Source: an uncultured Eubacteriales bacterium (GTDB lineage: Bacteria > Bacillota > Clostridia > Oscillospirales > Acutalibacteraceae). Taken from it: a stretch of DNA of 64,000 bases. Both the position numbers and the translations under genes were made by a program. Where the stretch lies: the NCBI GenBank assembly GCA_934486615.1, contig CAKSQO010000002.1:62001-126000 (forward strand), written 5' to 3'. The notes beneath the pieces were generated by a model. The model had not been told where the DNA came from. It made no database searches and worked only from the letters and a program-made list of their open reading frames with translations. Of the stretch, positions 44,649 through 52,422 are shown one piece after another (the first letter of the stretch is position 1; each line of letters begins with the position of its first letter).

Positions 44649-44677
44649 TTGTGTTTCTCTTTCACATATGATACACT
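44649..44677 (+). promoter_or_regulatory. Promoter with TTCACAT spacer element for the LRR lipoprotein
   Basis: Plus strand: TTGTGT, 17-nt spacer, TACACT, TTCACAT at spacer position 7, exactly as in the six island promoters at 30.7-35.2 kb. It ends 33 nt before the start codon. Confidence 0.7.
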
Positions 44678-44710
44678 GTAATTAACGTCATCGGAGAAAG
44701 GTGATTATTT

Positions 44711-45298
44711 ATGAAAAGAGCAATCTCCGCATTCCTCGCCGCCGTAGTCCTCGCGCTCAACTTCGCCGCCTGCGACTTGTCGCCGAAGGCAACCTCAGCA
44801 TCGGAATTTAAATGGAAAGAAAAGGGCGACGGATACTGGGTCGGCGCTTATATCGGGGACAGCAAGGACGTTGTTATACCGAGCAAGGTCAACGGCAAAC
44901 CTGTCACAGGAATCAAGATTATGGCTTTCTCAAGATCAGAAATCGAAACACTCACTATCCCCGATTCCGTTGTAACGATTGAAGACAGCGCGTTTGAATA
45001 CTGCACCTCACTCAAGCACATCACATTCGGCAAAAACGTAGAACAAGCCTTCAACACAATTTGCAAAGGCTGCGAAAATCTCGAAAGCATTACATTCACA
45101 GGCAACGTCAAAGTCATTGGATATACAGTTTTTTTCTATACAAATCTCAAAACTGTAACTTTTTGCGGCGACAAAATGCCCACAATATACGAATTCCCTT
45201 TTCCAAAAGGCACTGAGGTTCGTTATAAAAAAGGCGTAAACGGTTGGAATGAATTTGAAAAAAAATATGAAGGAAAATACACGTTTGTTCAATTTTAA
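44711..45298 (+). CDS. Leucine-rich-repeat (BspA-like) lipoprotein
   Basis: A 195-residue lipoprotein: signal peptide MKRAISAFLAAVVLALNFAA with the lipid cysteine at residue 21, then LRR_5-type repeats. Repeat units show the pattern IETLTIPDSVVTIEDSAF, LKHITFGKNV and LESITFTGNV, typical of BspA-like surface proteins. It carries only about four repeats, short for the family, and ends with a VRYKKGVNGWNEFEKKY capping region. It is convergent to the second BIG2 gene. The function is probably binding at the cell surface. Confidence 0.85.
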   Translation: MKRAISAFLAAVVLALNFAACDLSPKATSASEFKWKEKGDGYWVGAYIGDSKDVVIPSKVNGKPVTGIKIMAFSRSEIETLTIPDSVVTIEDSAFEYCTSLKHITFGKNVEQAFNTICKGCENLESITFTGNVKVIGYTVFFYTNLKTVTFCGDKMPTIYEFPFPKGTEVRYKKGVNGWNEFEKKYEGKYTFVQF

Positions 45299-45311
45299 TA
45301 AAATATAGACA

Positions 45312-45346
45312 AACGCCCTCAGTGAAGTTATATTCACTGAGGGCGT
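45312..45346. terminator. Hairpin terminator between convergent genes
   Basis: ACGCCCTCAGTGAA and TTCACTGAGGGCGT form a perfect 14-bp stem with a 6-7 nt loop between the LRR lipoprotein and BIG2 genes. Confidence 0.75.
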
Positions 45347-45379
45347 GCCGTTACAAGAAATATTTCTTATAACAGAATA

Positions 45380-47353
45380 TCACTTGATATCATTAATAAT
45401 ATTATAAATGTTCTTGGCACTCAATATTTTATCACCCTTTTTGTAATAAATATCATACTGCGCACTGTCAAGCTGATATTGAAGATTGGACGAACACATA
45501 ACAAATATAGCAGGAAATGCACTTCTGAACGTAGCTAAAGAATCATATAAAGCAAATATACTTGAAACTGTCCCATAAGTCTCAAATTCAGTAGAAAATG
45601 TTCCATTGTCATTTACAAAGTCTTTGAGAGCTATTGAGTCAACAGCAAAGGTACCAAAACTGTCTTTAAAGACATCTCCTAATTCCTTTAAAGCGGGTAT
45701 GCCCAGTTCTTGACTTTTATAACTGATATATACAACTTTAGCAACGAACTCTGCAACATCTAATATAATACTTGCATAAGTACCTATTTCTGGAATAAAT
45801 CCAAGAACAGCCTTAGCAAACTTAAATAAAGCATATGCTGTATAACCGTCCCATATTGGGTGTGCTCCAAAAAGCGCTTCTGATTCTGACAAAACATCAT
45901 TTATATCATCTACCTCAGACACTTCATAAAAATTTCCATCAGCCCTTCTTTTATAATATCTCGGTTTTCTTCCAAAAAGAAGTTCGAATTTTGAATCTTT
46001 ATATTTGATGACTTCACTATACGACTTTAGACGCGAAGTATAGTCTCTAATATACGCTGCAACCCCGAACGGGTCGACAGCATAGAGCAGCCGCAATTCT
46101 CCGTCGGTATACTCTCTTATCTCTCCGTCAGTCTCATAAATGTCGCCTGCAACATATTTCTTATAAAGATTCTTTTGAGAAGCTTCAATGAAATATTGGT
46201 TCTTTGGAGCAGGTAAAGTATCATATATAAGGTCTGCGCCGACATAGTACCAGATTTTGTTGGACTCGACAAACTTGACCGTTATATCTTCACCCTTCTC
46301 GATTATAACCTTGTCATAAACGCTGCGGAGGGTTTTTGAGTCGGTGAATTTGCCGTCGTAGGTCATTGCGGTTATGGTCGCCTTACCCGGCAGGCGCGCG
46401 TCGAGGTGGCCTGTATTATAGGTGACGTCGATGATCTCCTCCCTGTCGCTCGACCAGAAAACGCGCTGATTTGTCGCGTTCGTCGGTTTGACGCAGGCAT
46501 AGGCCCAGCCGTCGCAGCTGCCTATTCTGACGATATCGGGAGTGTCGACTATCTCTACCGACTCGACCGGCACGCGCTGCCTGACATGGACGGTAGCATA
46601 GCTGCGAATTGCGGTACCGTCGGTCGTTTCGGCGTAGATTTTGACGTCGCCGGGCGAAATTCCGATGACGTTTCCGCCCGAGACGGTCGCGATTTTCGTG
46701 TTCTCGCTCCACCATTTAAGTCCCCTGTTCGTCGCGTCGGAGGGCGTGATGTACGGCGTGAGCACGGCGCTGCTGTCAACGACGGTGTACGCCGAGGAAG
46801 GGCGTATCTGCAGGTCGGTAACAAGCTTATTTTCGGTGACCGTGACGAAGCAGTCGGCACTGCAGCCGCTGCAATCGGTCGTTTCGGCGGTAATCTGTGC
46901 CCTGCCGGTCGAGACGGCCGTAACCTTACCGTCGGACGACACCTTTGCAACGCAGGGGTTGCCACTTGTCCACTTCAGGTTTTTGTTGTCGGCGTTCGTC
47001 GGCTTGACGGAAGCGGTGAGCGTTGCGCTCTTGCCGACGTTAAGGCTTAAACTGCTGCGGTTAAGGGTCACGCTGCTTACATATATCTTGTCCCTCACGC
47101 TGACCGTCGCGCGAGCCGTTACTCCAGAGCCGTCGGCGGCACTAGCGGTTATCGTCGCCTCCCCTGCCGACAGGCCGTGGAACGCTCCGCTGCTGCGGTT
47201 TATCGCAACCACGCAGGTGTTGCTGCTCGACCATATAATCGTGTTGCAGGCAGCGCTGCTCGGGAGCACGGCCGACAGCGGATTCCACACCCACTCGCCG
47301 CGTTTTACAGCATAGCTTGACCGGGTCAGAACGATTTTTGTGATACAACTCAT
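45380..47353 (-). CDS. BIG2-domain protein with variable AT-rich C-terminal tip
   Basis: A 657-residue protein. The start (MSCITKIVLTRSSYAVKRGE) is homologous to that of the BIG2-RHS protein. Four BIG2 domains follow (about 1-345), with repeated WSSSN or WTSGN and GDVKI/GRAQIT motifs. After a short linker the motif AVDPFG occurs (D427), and residues 431-657 form a tip with long hydrophobic helices (AKAVLGFIPEIGTYASIILD). The tip DNA is much richer in A+T than the BIG2 DNA. No signal peptide is present. AAAGGAGGTGAG precedes ATG 47353. No obvious partner gene follows on the same strand. Confidence 0.75.
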   Translation of the reverse strand: MSCITKIVLTRSSYAVKRGEWVWNPLSAVLPSSAACNTIIWSSSNTCVVAINRSSGAFHGLSAGEATITASAADGSGVTARATVSVRDKIYVSSVTLNRSSLSLNVGKSATLTASVKPTNADNKNLKWTSGNPCVAKVSSDGKVTAVSTGRAQITAETTDCSGCSADCFVTVTENKLVTDLQIRPSSAYTVVDSSAVLTPYITPSDATNRGLKWWSENTKIATVSGGNVIGISPGDVKIYAETTDGTAIRSYATVHVRQRVPVESVEIVDTPDIVRIGSCDGWAYACVKPTNATNQRVFWSSDREEIIDVTYNTGHLDARLPGKATITAMTYDGKFTDSKTLRSVYDKVIIEKGEDITVKFVESNKIWYYVGADLIYDTLPAPKNQYFIEASQKNLYKKYVAGDIYETDGEIREYTDGELRLLYAVDPFGVAAYIRDYTSRLKSYSEVIKYKDSKFELLFGRKPRYYKRRADGNFYEVSEVDDINDVLSESEALFGAHPIWDGYTAYALFKFAKAVLGFIPEIGTYASIILDVAEFVAKVVYISYKSQELGIPALKELGDVFKDSFGTFAVDSIALKDFVNDNGTFSTEFETYGTVSSIFALYDSLATFRSAFPAIFVMCSSNLQYQLDSAQYDIYYKKGDKILSAKNIYNIINDIK

Positions 47354-47436
47354 TTTTCTCACCTCCTTTCTTTTTGACCGCCTTATATTGCGCAACCGAG
47401 CGGATTTTCGGCGGTCTTTTGCCCGATTGCATTATC

Positions 47437-47476
47437 AGTATGCAGTCTAATCCCGACAGAATGTGTCATAATTAGA
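47437..47476 (-). promoter_or_regulatory. Palindromic operator-promoter 3
   Basis: Arms TCTAATCCCGACAG and GTGTCATAATTAGA flank AAT (47446-47476), with a -10 hexamer CATACT (minus strand, 47437-47442) 3 nt downstream. It lies 84 nt before the BIG2 gene. Confidence 0.7.
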
Positions 47477-47517
47477 AATAATTTGTTGTGATATTTATTC
47501 ACATACAATCGCCAAAG

Positions 47518-47545
47518 GAGCGCCCGCGTTTGACCGCGAGCGCTC
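47518..47545. terminator. Hairpin after the AMP-ligase operon
   Basis: GAGCGCCCGCG and CGCGAGCGCTC pair with one mismatch; T-run on the plus strand, CTTTGG on the minus strand. Confidence 0.5.
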
Positions 47546-47548
47546 TTT

Positions 47549-48916
47549 TTATTTGCGGATTATTTTGCCGGAGCCGTTTTTGGGCAGGGAGTCGAACAGC
47601 TTTATTTCGGTCGGGGTCTGGTAGGCGGGCAGGGCGCTTGAGCACAGCTGCCGCACCTGATCGACGGAGTCGAAATCGCCCGCGATGCTCAAAATTATGC
47701 GCGTACCGAGCCGCTCATCGCTCTCGCCCTTTACACGCACCTCGCGCACGCGTGGGTCGGCCGAAAGCGCATTCTCGATCTCCTGCGGATAGATATTCAT
47801 GCCCGCGCGAATGAACATTTCGTCGGCTCTGCCCTTTATTTTCAGCAGCCCGAGCGGGTTTATCTCGGCGATGTCGCCCGTGCACAGCCAGCCGTCGCGC
47901 ATGACCTCGTCCGTGCGCTCGGGGTCGTTGTAGTAGCCGCTCATCACGTTCGGACCGCTCACCCAGAGCAGCCCCGCCTCGTTCGCTTTTGCGGTAGCGC
48001 CCGACTCCGCGACGACCTTCACCTTTACGCTTTTCAGCGGCAGACCCACGCAGTCGGCGTAGTCGTCGAACAGGCTCGGCGGCAGGTGCGCCACGCGCGG
48101 GCAGGCCTCCGTCAGGCCGTAGACGTGGTGTATCTCCGCCTCGGGAAACGCCTCCGCGACGGCAAGGCCTTTCCGCCTGCCCATACATTCGCCGCTGATG
48201 ACAATCTTCCTGAGCGGGCTTGGGCGCAGGTCGCGCCTGAACCTCGCCATAAGCGAAAGCAGGGTCGGCGTGCCGCAAAACGCGGTTATCCCGTACTCGT
48301 AGATAAGGCGCAGCGCGGTCTTTGGGTCGAACGCGCCCGAGTAAAAGCGCACCTGCGCGCCGCGGACTATCGCCGTCAGCAGCTCGCCCGTAAGCACGGC
48401 GCAGTGGTACAGCGGGCGCGTGATGAGCATCCTGTCGCTGTACTTAAGCTTGAAGTAATCGGCGACGTCGGTGACGTTTGCGATGATGTTCTCCTGCGTC
48501 AGCATAACGCCCTTCGGCGCGCCCGACGTGCCCGAGGTGCACATGATAAGCGCGGGCTTTTTCTTCGGCGGCGTATAATGCGGGTCGGTTAAGGGCAGCA
48601 CATACAGGCTGCCGTTTTCGTCGGTGATGAGCGCGTCGGGGCTTATGCTGTCGAGTATGCGCTTACAGTGCACGCTGCCGTAGCGCTTTGACAGCGGTAC
48701 CGCCGTGACCGACGAGGCAAAGCACGCGAGCAGCCCGACGGTCGCGTTCAGCTCGCTTGAGCACATTATCGCGCAGCAGGAATGCTTCCCTGCGTAAAAT
48801 GCAAGGTTCTCGGCGAGCGAGACCATCTTTGCGTAGCTTATCTCGCGCCCGTTTTCGCATATCAGCTGGTCGGGTCTGAGCAGCAGCGCGCCCTTTACAA
48901 ATTCCCATAAATTCAC
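47549..48916 (-). CDS. AMP-forming acyl ligase (ANL superfamily)
   Basis: A 455-residue adenylate-forming enzyme. The phosphate-binding loop CTSGTSGAPKGVMLT lies near residue 128, YGLTEACPR is motif A5, LCTGDIAEI holds the ribose-binding Asp, IKGRADEMFIRAGMNIYPQEIE is the hinge, and the catalytic lysine is in the final GSGKIIRK. The protein is slightly short because the N-terminal domain is compact. In this operon it probably activates a carboxylic or amino acid and loads it on the acyl carrier protein, like BtrJ in butirosin synthesis. It overlaps the BtrH-like gene by 4 nt. Confidence 0.88.
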   Translation of the reverse strand: MNLWEFVKGALLLRPDQLICENGREISYAKMVSLAENLAFYAGKHSCCAIMCSSELNATVGLLACFASSVTAVPLSKRYGSVHCKRILDSISPDALITDENGSLYVLPLTDPHYTPPKKKPALIMCTSGTSGAPKGVMLTQENIIANVTDVADYFKLKYSDRMLITRPLYHCAVLTGELLTAIVRGAQVRFYSGAFDPKTALRLIYEYGITAFCGTPTLLSLMARFRRDLRPSPLRKIVISGECMGRRKGLAVAEAFPEAEIHHVYGLTEACPRVAHLPPSLFDDYADCVGLPLKSVKVKVVAESGATAKANEAGLLWVSGPNVMSGYYNDPERTDEVMRDGWLCTGDIAEINPLGLLKIKGRADEMFIRAGMNIYPQEIENALSADPRVREVRVKGESDERLGTRIILSIAGDFDSVDQVRQLCSSALPAYQTPTEIKLFDSLPKNGSGKIIRK

Positions 48917-49923
48917 AGTTTTCCGCTTCCTTTCATTTTTTCGGTGAAGCCTCCGAGCAGCTCCCTTTCAAGGCTGTCGAGCAGCTCGAGCTTCGTTGCG
49001 ATCACGGGCAGAACGGAGTCGCGCCGCTTCATATGGTGCGACGCGTACAGCAGCCGCAGTGTGTCCGCGACGGCGACGACTCTGGCGTAGTCCGCGCTTG
49101 TTTCGTGGTTGAGGCCGAGCGCGTCCTCGACGGCGGCAACGCGCTCGAGCATCGCCTTCTTGTGCTCCCACAGCAGGCGGAACACGCGCCTGTCCATTCG
49201 CTCGTAGGGTATGCGCCCGTCGTAAAGGCGGCGGACGTACTCGGCCAGGTACAGGTGCACAGCCGCGCCGCGCACCATGCCCTCGCCGTCGAACGGCTGC
49301 GTCTTGAGTGTGGACGATAGGTACTTTTCAAGCTCTGAAAGTATCTGCTGCGGCGACAGCCCGACTATGTCCGTTTTCGGACGCAGTCCGCACACGCCGC
49401 CGCGCTTGCCGCGGGTGAACGCCGCCTTTCTGCCGCGGGTGAAGCCGCTTTGCGGCGTCTTGAACGTACGCAGCACCCAGTTGCTGTCGTAAGCGAAAAC
49501 GGTGAACGTCCTGTCGGCGTTGTCAAAGCCCGTTATCAGTCCGTTGTGGTCGAAGTGGCGCTCGCCGTACCACGTTTTGCCCTCGATATAGTAGTCGTCG
49601 ACGTCCCAATAATAGATGTAAAGCCCCTGCCGCAGCATATTTTTGAAGATGTGATTGGCGTAGCCGTCCGCATACCACGTCGCGACCCATTCGCGCTCGA
49701 AATACGGGTTTTGCGGCCACATTGAGTTCGACACGTTCGCTTCGGGCGTTGTGAAGCCGCTCAAGAAGCGGCGCGTGCACGTCAGCTCAACGGTGCTGTT
49801 GAGGGAGAAGTTGCGTATGCTCGGGTTGTCGGCGATAATCGCCGTCGAGGCCAGCTGGTCGTGATAGGTGCCGTACATCGGCTCAAGCAGCTTAAGCTGC
49901 ACGCTTTCAGCCATTTTGCTCAC
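48913..49923 (-). CDS. BtrH-like acyltransferase/peptidase-fold protein
   Basis: A 336-residue protein. The first 140 residues resemble the BtrH N-terminal domain, a papain-like fold that in butirosin synthesis transfers an acyl group from a carrier protein: SMWPQNPYFEREWV, YIYYWDVDDYYIEGKTWYGERH and LITGFDNADRTFTVFAYDS. The C-terminal 150 residues are helical. Its position next to an acyl carrier protein and an AMP ligase strengthens the call. The start may be GTG 49923 or ATG 49914; both overlap the carrier gene. The acceptor of the acyl group is unknown. Confidence 0.55.
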   Translation of the reverse strand: MSKMAESVQLKLLEPMYGTYHDQLASTAIIADNPSIRNFSLNSTVELTCTRRFLSGFTTPEANVSNSMWPQNPYFEREWVATWYADGYANHIFKNMLRQGLYIYYWDVDDYYIEGKTWYGERHFDHNGLITGFDNADRTFTVFAYDSNWVLRTFKTPQSGFTRGRKAAFTRGKRGGVCGLRPKTDIVGLSPQQILSELEKYLSSTLKTQPFDGEGMVRGAAVHLYLAEYVRRLYDGRIPYERMDRRVFRLLWEHKKAMLERVAAVEDALGLNHETSADYARVVAVADTLRLLYASHHMKRRDSVLPVIATKLELLDSLERELLGGFTEKMKGSGKL

Positions 49924-50161
49924 CCACTACCCTTTCTGCGAGCGCTATCACGTCGCCCGCCGTTTCAAGGCTGAACGGATCCATATCCTCGTCGCTCAGG
50001 CGCACGCCGAGCGTGTCCTCAATCTCGACCAGCAGCGTTACAAGCGCAAGACTGTCAAGCAGCAGCCTGTCTTTAAGCGAGTCGGACGCGCTTATACGCT
50101 TTACACCGCTAAGCTGCGAAAGTATGCGCTTGACCTTAGTCGCCGTTTTTGTCGATTTCAT
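49907..50161 (-). CDS. Stand-alone acyl carrier protein
   Basis: An 84-residue carrier protein. The phosphopantetheine attachment serine is S37 in RLLLDSLALVTLLVEIED, in the usual position at the start of helix 2, followed by LGVRLSDEDMDPFSLETAGD. The N-terminus is basic, which differs from fatty-acid AcpP. It overlaps the kinase gene upstream and the BtrH-like gene downstream, so it belongs to the same translationally coupled operon. Confidence 0.85.
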   Translation of the reverse strand: MKSTKTATKVKRILSQLSGVKRISASDSLKDRLLLDSLALVTLLVEIEDTLGVRLSDEDMDPFSLETAGDVIALAERVVGEQNG

Positions 50162-50792
50162 CGCCGATCACCTCCTTGACCGCTTTTTTAACCAAAGCGT
50201 AGCTTTCATCAATGCTTATATCGGTCGGGACGAGCACCCCGCCGTTCGCCTTGCATATAGCCAGGTACTCGTCGCGCAGGCGGTACTGCAGGCCGAGGTC
50301 GATGTAGCGGTCGCGCTCGTCCTCGCGGCTGCGCACGCGGCACACCGCCGTGCTGACGGGAACGTCGAAAAAGAAGGCTATGTCGGGCTTTATGACCGAC
50401 CCGGCTATCTCGTATATCCACTTGTCGCCCGTATAGCCGCGCGCACGCAGATTTGCAAGACAGGAGTAAAAGTAGCGGTCGCTGATGACCGTCTCCCCCT
50501 GCTTTAAATGCGGCAGAATGACCTTGTTGACGTGCTGCAGTCGGTCGCTCGCCGCAAGCAGCGACAGGCTGCGGTAGTCGAACGCGTCGTGGTTCGGCTG
50601 ATCCATATAATTGCGGAATATCGCACTCTGCCGCACCGACGGAGTCGGCTGCTTGGTCAGGAATACGGCGCGGCTCTTTTCAAGCTCGCCCTTCAGGCGG
50701 GTCAGCATCGTCGTCTTGCCGCAGCCGTCAAGGCCGCAGAACGTCAGCAGCAGCCCGCGCGTGCCGTGAGGGCGCATATCAAGCTCTCTCAT
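50136..50792 (-). CDS. Thymidylate-kinase-like P-loop protein
   Basis: A 218-residue protein with P-loop GLDGCGKT at residues 20-27, the DR(Y/F) motif in VISDRYFYSC, and FFFDVPVSTAVCRVRSRED, all found in dTMP kinases. It is more divergent than a housekeeping Tmk, and its position between a nucleotidyltransferase and an acyl carrier protein suggests a specialised nucleotide or substrate kinase. Such Tmk-like genes occur with PF14907 proteins in peptide and natural-product loci. It overlaps both neighbours. Confidence 0.75.
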   Translation of the reverse strand: MRELDMRPHGTRGLLLTFCGLDGCGKTTMLTRLKGELEKSRAVFLTKQPTPSVRQSAIFRNYMDQPNHDAFDYRSLSLLAASDRLQHVNKVILPHLKQGETVISDRYFYSCLANLRARGYTGDKWIYEIAGSVIKPDIAFFFDVPVSTAVCRVRSREDERDRYIDLGLQYRLRDEYLAICKANGGVLVPTDISIDESYALVKKAVKEVIGDEIDKNGD

Positions 50793-51862
50793 TTTTCGCT
50801 CACCTCCTCAAGCAGCGCCGCCCTGTCGGGGCTGAACAGCCGCTTTTCAATGTCGCGCTCGGTATAGACAAAGCGTTTGCCCTCCGCGGGCGACACCACC
50901 GTGTGCAGAAAATCGGGCTCGTCGGCGAGAATATCGCGCGCCATGTCGGCTGCGGCCGTGTTCTTCATATTAAAGCAGCTTTCGGCATAAAGGGCCGCAA
51001 ACGCGCACTCCTTTTCGAGGCCGAGCTGCCTTGCGCGCTCAAACATTCGGCTTATCTGCTTCGGGGAGCTGTCCTCAAGCAGCATATAAATGTCGCCGAG
51101 CTTGTAAAGGCTCATATCGCGCCCCATCCTGACCCACGGCATCGACGCCGCCTCCTTATAACAGTGGCAGCACAGGTGAATGAGGAAGTCGTCCTTGCCG
51201 AGCGTTCTGACCGACAGGCTGCCCGCGCGCCTGACAGGCGTGTGAGCGAGCATTTCGCCGACGAGCGCACCCTTGTCGGGCTTATAGTCGAGCGAGAAGT
51301 TCACGTCGACCTCGAGCCAGTTCATCTGCGGCAGGCCGACGGGCTTGATGAACGGCACCGTCTCGCCGCGAGTCAGCTTCGACTCGAGCACCTCGCGGCG
51401 CGTTGCGGGCACAAACTCGCCCGAGCGGACGTGCCCCTGCTTAAAGCCCGCCTTGCGCAGCCTATTGCACACCTCGCCCACCGCGTCGGGGCGCACGAGC
51501 AGGTCGATGTCGTTCGAGGTGCGGCAGCCCTCGGGATATTCGGCGCACAGCAGCGCGCCCTTGAGCATCGCCCAACCCTCGCAGCCGCAGAGCACCTGCG
51601 TGACGTAGCGCACGCATTTGAAGAAGCCCGCGTTGCGTATTTTTGCGCTCTCCCGCGCCTGCGCAAGCGCGTTTCTCTCCTCGCGCCCGACCTGTGCAAG
51701 CAGCCCCAGACGCTCCAGCTTTTCGTGCGCTGTGCCCGCCGTACGGTTGCAAAAAAGCAGCCCCAGCACCTGCGGGGTCAAGCTCTTTAAGAGCTTTACA
51801 TCAAGCTCGTCCGAGCGGAAGCTGCACAGGCTTTTAAATAACTCTTTTTCCTGTTTTTTCAT
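50789..51862 (-). CDS. Uncharacterised nucleotidyltransferase family protein (PF14907 type)
   Basis: A 357-residue protein. LKGALLCAEYPEGCRTSNDIDLLVRP near residue 100 is the nucleotidyltransferase signature of this family, with the metal-binding DID; EVDVNFSLDYKP supplies a further acid. The rest is helical. Members are found in biosynthetic loci for peptides and lipids, but the nucleotidyl acceptor is unknown. GAAAGGAG precedes the ATG. It follows the HTH gene by 48 nt and overlaps the kinase-like gene by 4 nt. Confidence 0.75.
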   Translation of the reverse strand: MKKQEKELFKSLCSFRSDELDVKLLKSLTPQVLGLLFCNRTAGTAHEKLERLGLLAQVGREERNALAQARESAKIRNAGFFKCVRYVTQVLCGCEGWAMLKGALLCAEYPEGCRTSNDIDLLVRPDAVGEVCNRLRKAGFKQGHVRSGEFVPATRREVLESKLTRGETVPFIKPVGLPQMNWLEVDVNFSLDYKPDKGALVGEMLAHTPVRRAGSLSVRTLGKDDFLIHLCCHCYKEAASMPWVRMGRDMSLYKLGDIYMLLEDSSPKQISRMFERARQLGLEKECAFAALYAESCFNMKNTAAADMARDILADEPDFLHTVVSPAEGKRFVYTERDIEKRLFSPDRAALLEEVSEK

Positions 51863-51910
51863 AAATTTTTTCTCCTTTCTACCGTCTTGAAAATTCGGTA
51901 TCCCGACTTT

Positions 51911-52261
51911 TTAAGCGCCGGGCTTTGTGTACTGCAGGATAATTGCGCCAAGCGTCGCGCGCTCCGCTTCGGTGAGAGCCGCGGCTTCACCCATATCGGC
52001 AAAGTCGGCCAGCTTTCTGAGCACGTTCAGCTCGTCTGAGGTCATATACATTCGGTCTGCGCGGTAGTCCGACATAATATAGACCCCGCCGCCGTAGCGC
52101 CCCGTCTGCGTGTATATCGGCTCGCTTACGCTCAGCGCGTCAATATCCCTTTGAATAGTCCTTTCGGAAACGCCGAACTCAGTCGCCAGATTAGTGACAG
52201 TCTCGTGCCTGCGCCTGCAGAGGATGCGCATTATCTCGGCTCTGCGCTTCGACGTTTCCAT
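51911..52261 (-). CDS. Short DeoR/HTH_11-type transcriptional regulator
   Basis: A 116-residue protein with a winged helix at residues 8-55: RRHETVTNLATEFGVSERTI then QRDIDALS and TGRYGGGVYI. Full-length relatives carry a WYL ligand domain, which is absent here. It is the first gene of the six-gene operon and lies 33 nt after a palindrome that recurs at three other operons. The simplest reading is that this protein binds that palindrome and also controls its own gene (inference). AGGAGGG precedes ATG 52261. Confidence 0.8.
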   Translation of the reverse strand: METSKRRAEIMRILCRRRHETVTNLATEFGVSERTIQRDIDALSVSEPIYTQTGRYGGGVYIMSDYRADRMYMTSDELNVLRKLADFADMGEAAALTEAERATLGAIILQYTKPGA

Positions 52262-52284
52262 AAGGCTCCCTCCTTTCATATTCG

Positions 52285-52324
52285 ATAGTAAAGTTTAATT
52301 ACGACAGTTTCTGTCAGAATTAAA
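52285..52324 (-). promoter_or_regulatory. Palindromic operator-promoter 4
   Basis: Arms TTTAATTACGACAG and CTGTCAGAATTAAA flank TTT (52294-52324); -10 hexamer TACTAT (minus strand, 52285-52290) 3 nt downstream. It directly precedes the HTH gene. Confidence 0.75.
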
Positions 52325-52377
52325 AAAAAGAACCCGGCAAAAATCAGCGCATTTTTTTGCGCCGATCTGCCAGGTTC
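52322..52377 (-). terminator. Intrinsic terminator after the zinc-ribbon gene
   Basis: Minus strand GAACCTGGCA pairs with TGCCGGGTTC, with an inner hairpin GCGC-A7-TGCGC, then eight T residues. The T-run touches palindromic operator 4. Confidence 0.8.
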
Positions 52378-52422
52378 CTCTCAACTTAAATTGAGTTCAA
52401 CGTATCTCTTCAGCAGGATCGT

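Noticed and set aside
47483..47511. ATTCACATA upstream of the BIG2 gene region as another TTCACAT promoter
   Set aside because: The place where the -10 should be reads CAATCG, and no gene follows on the plus strand.
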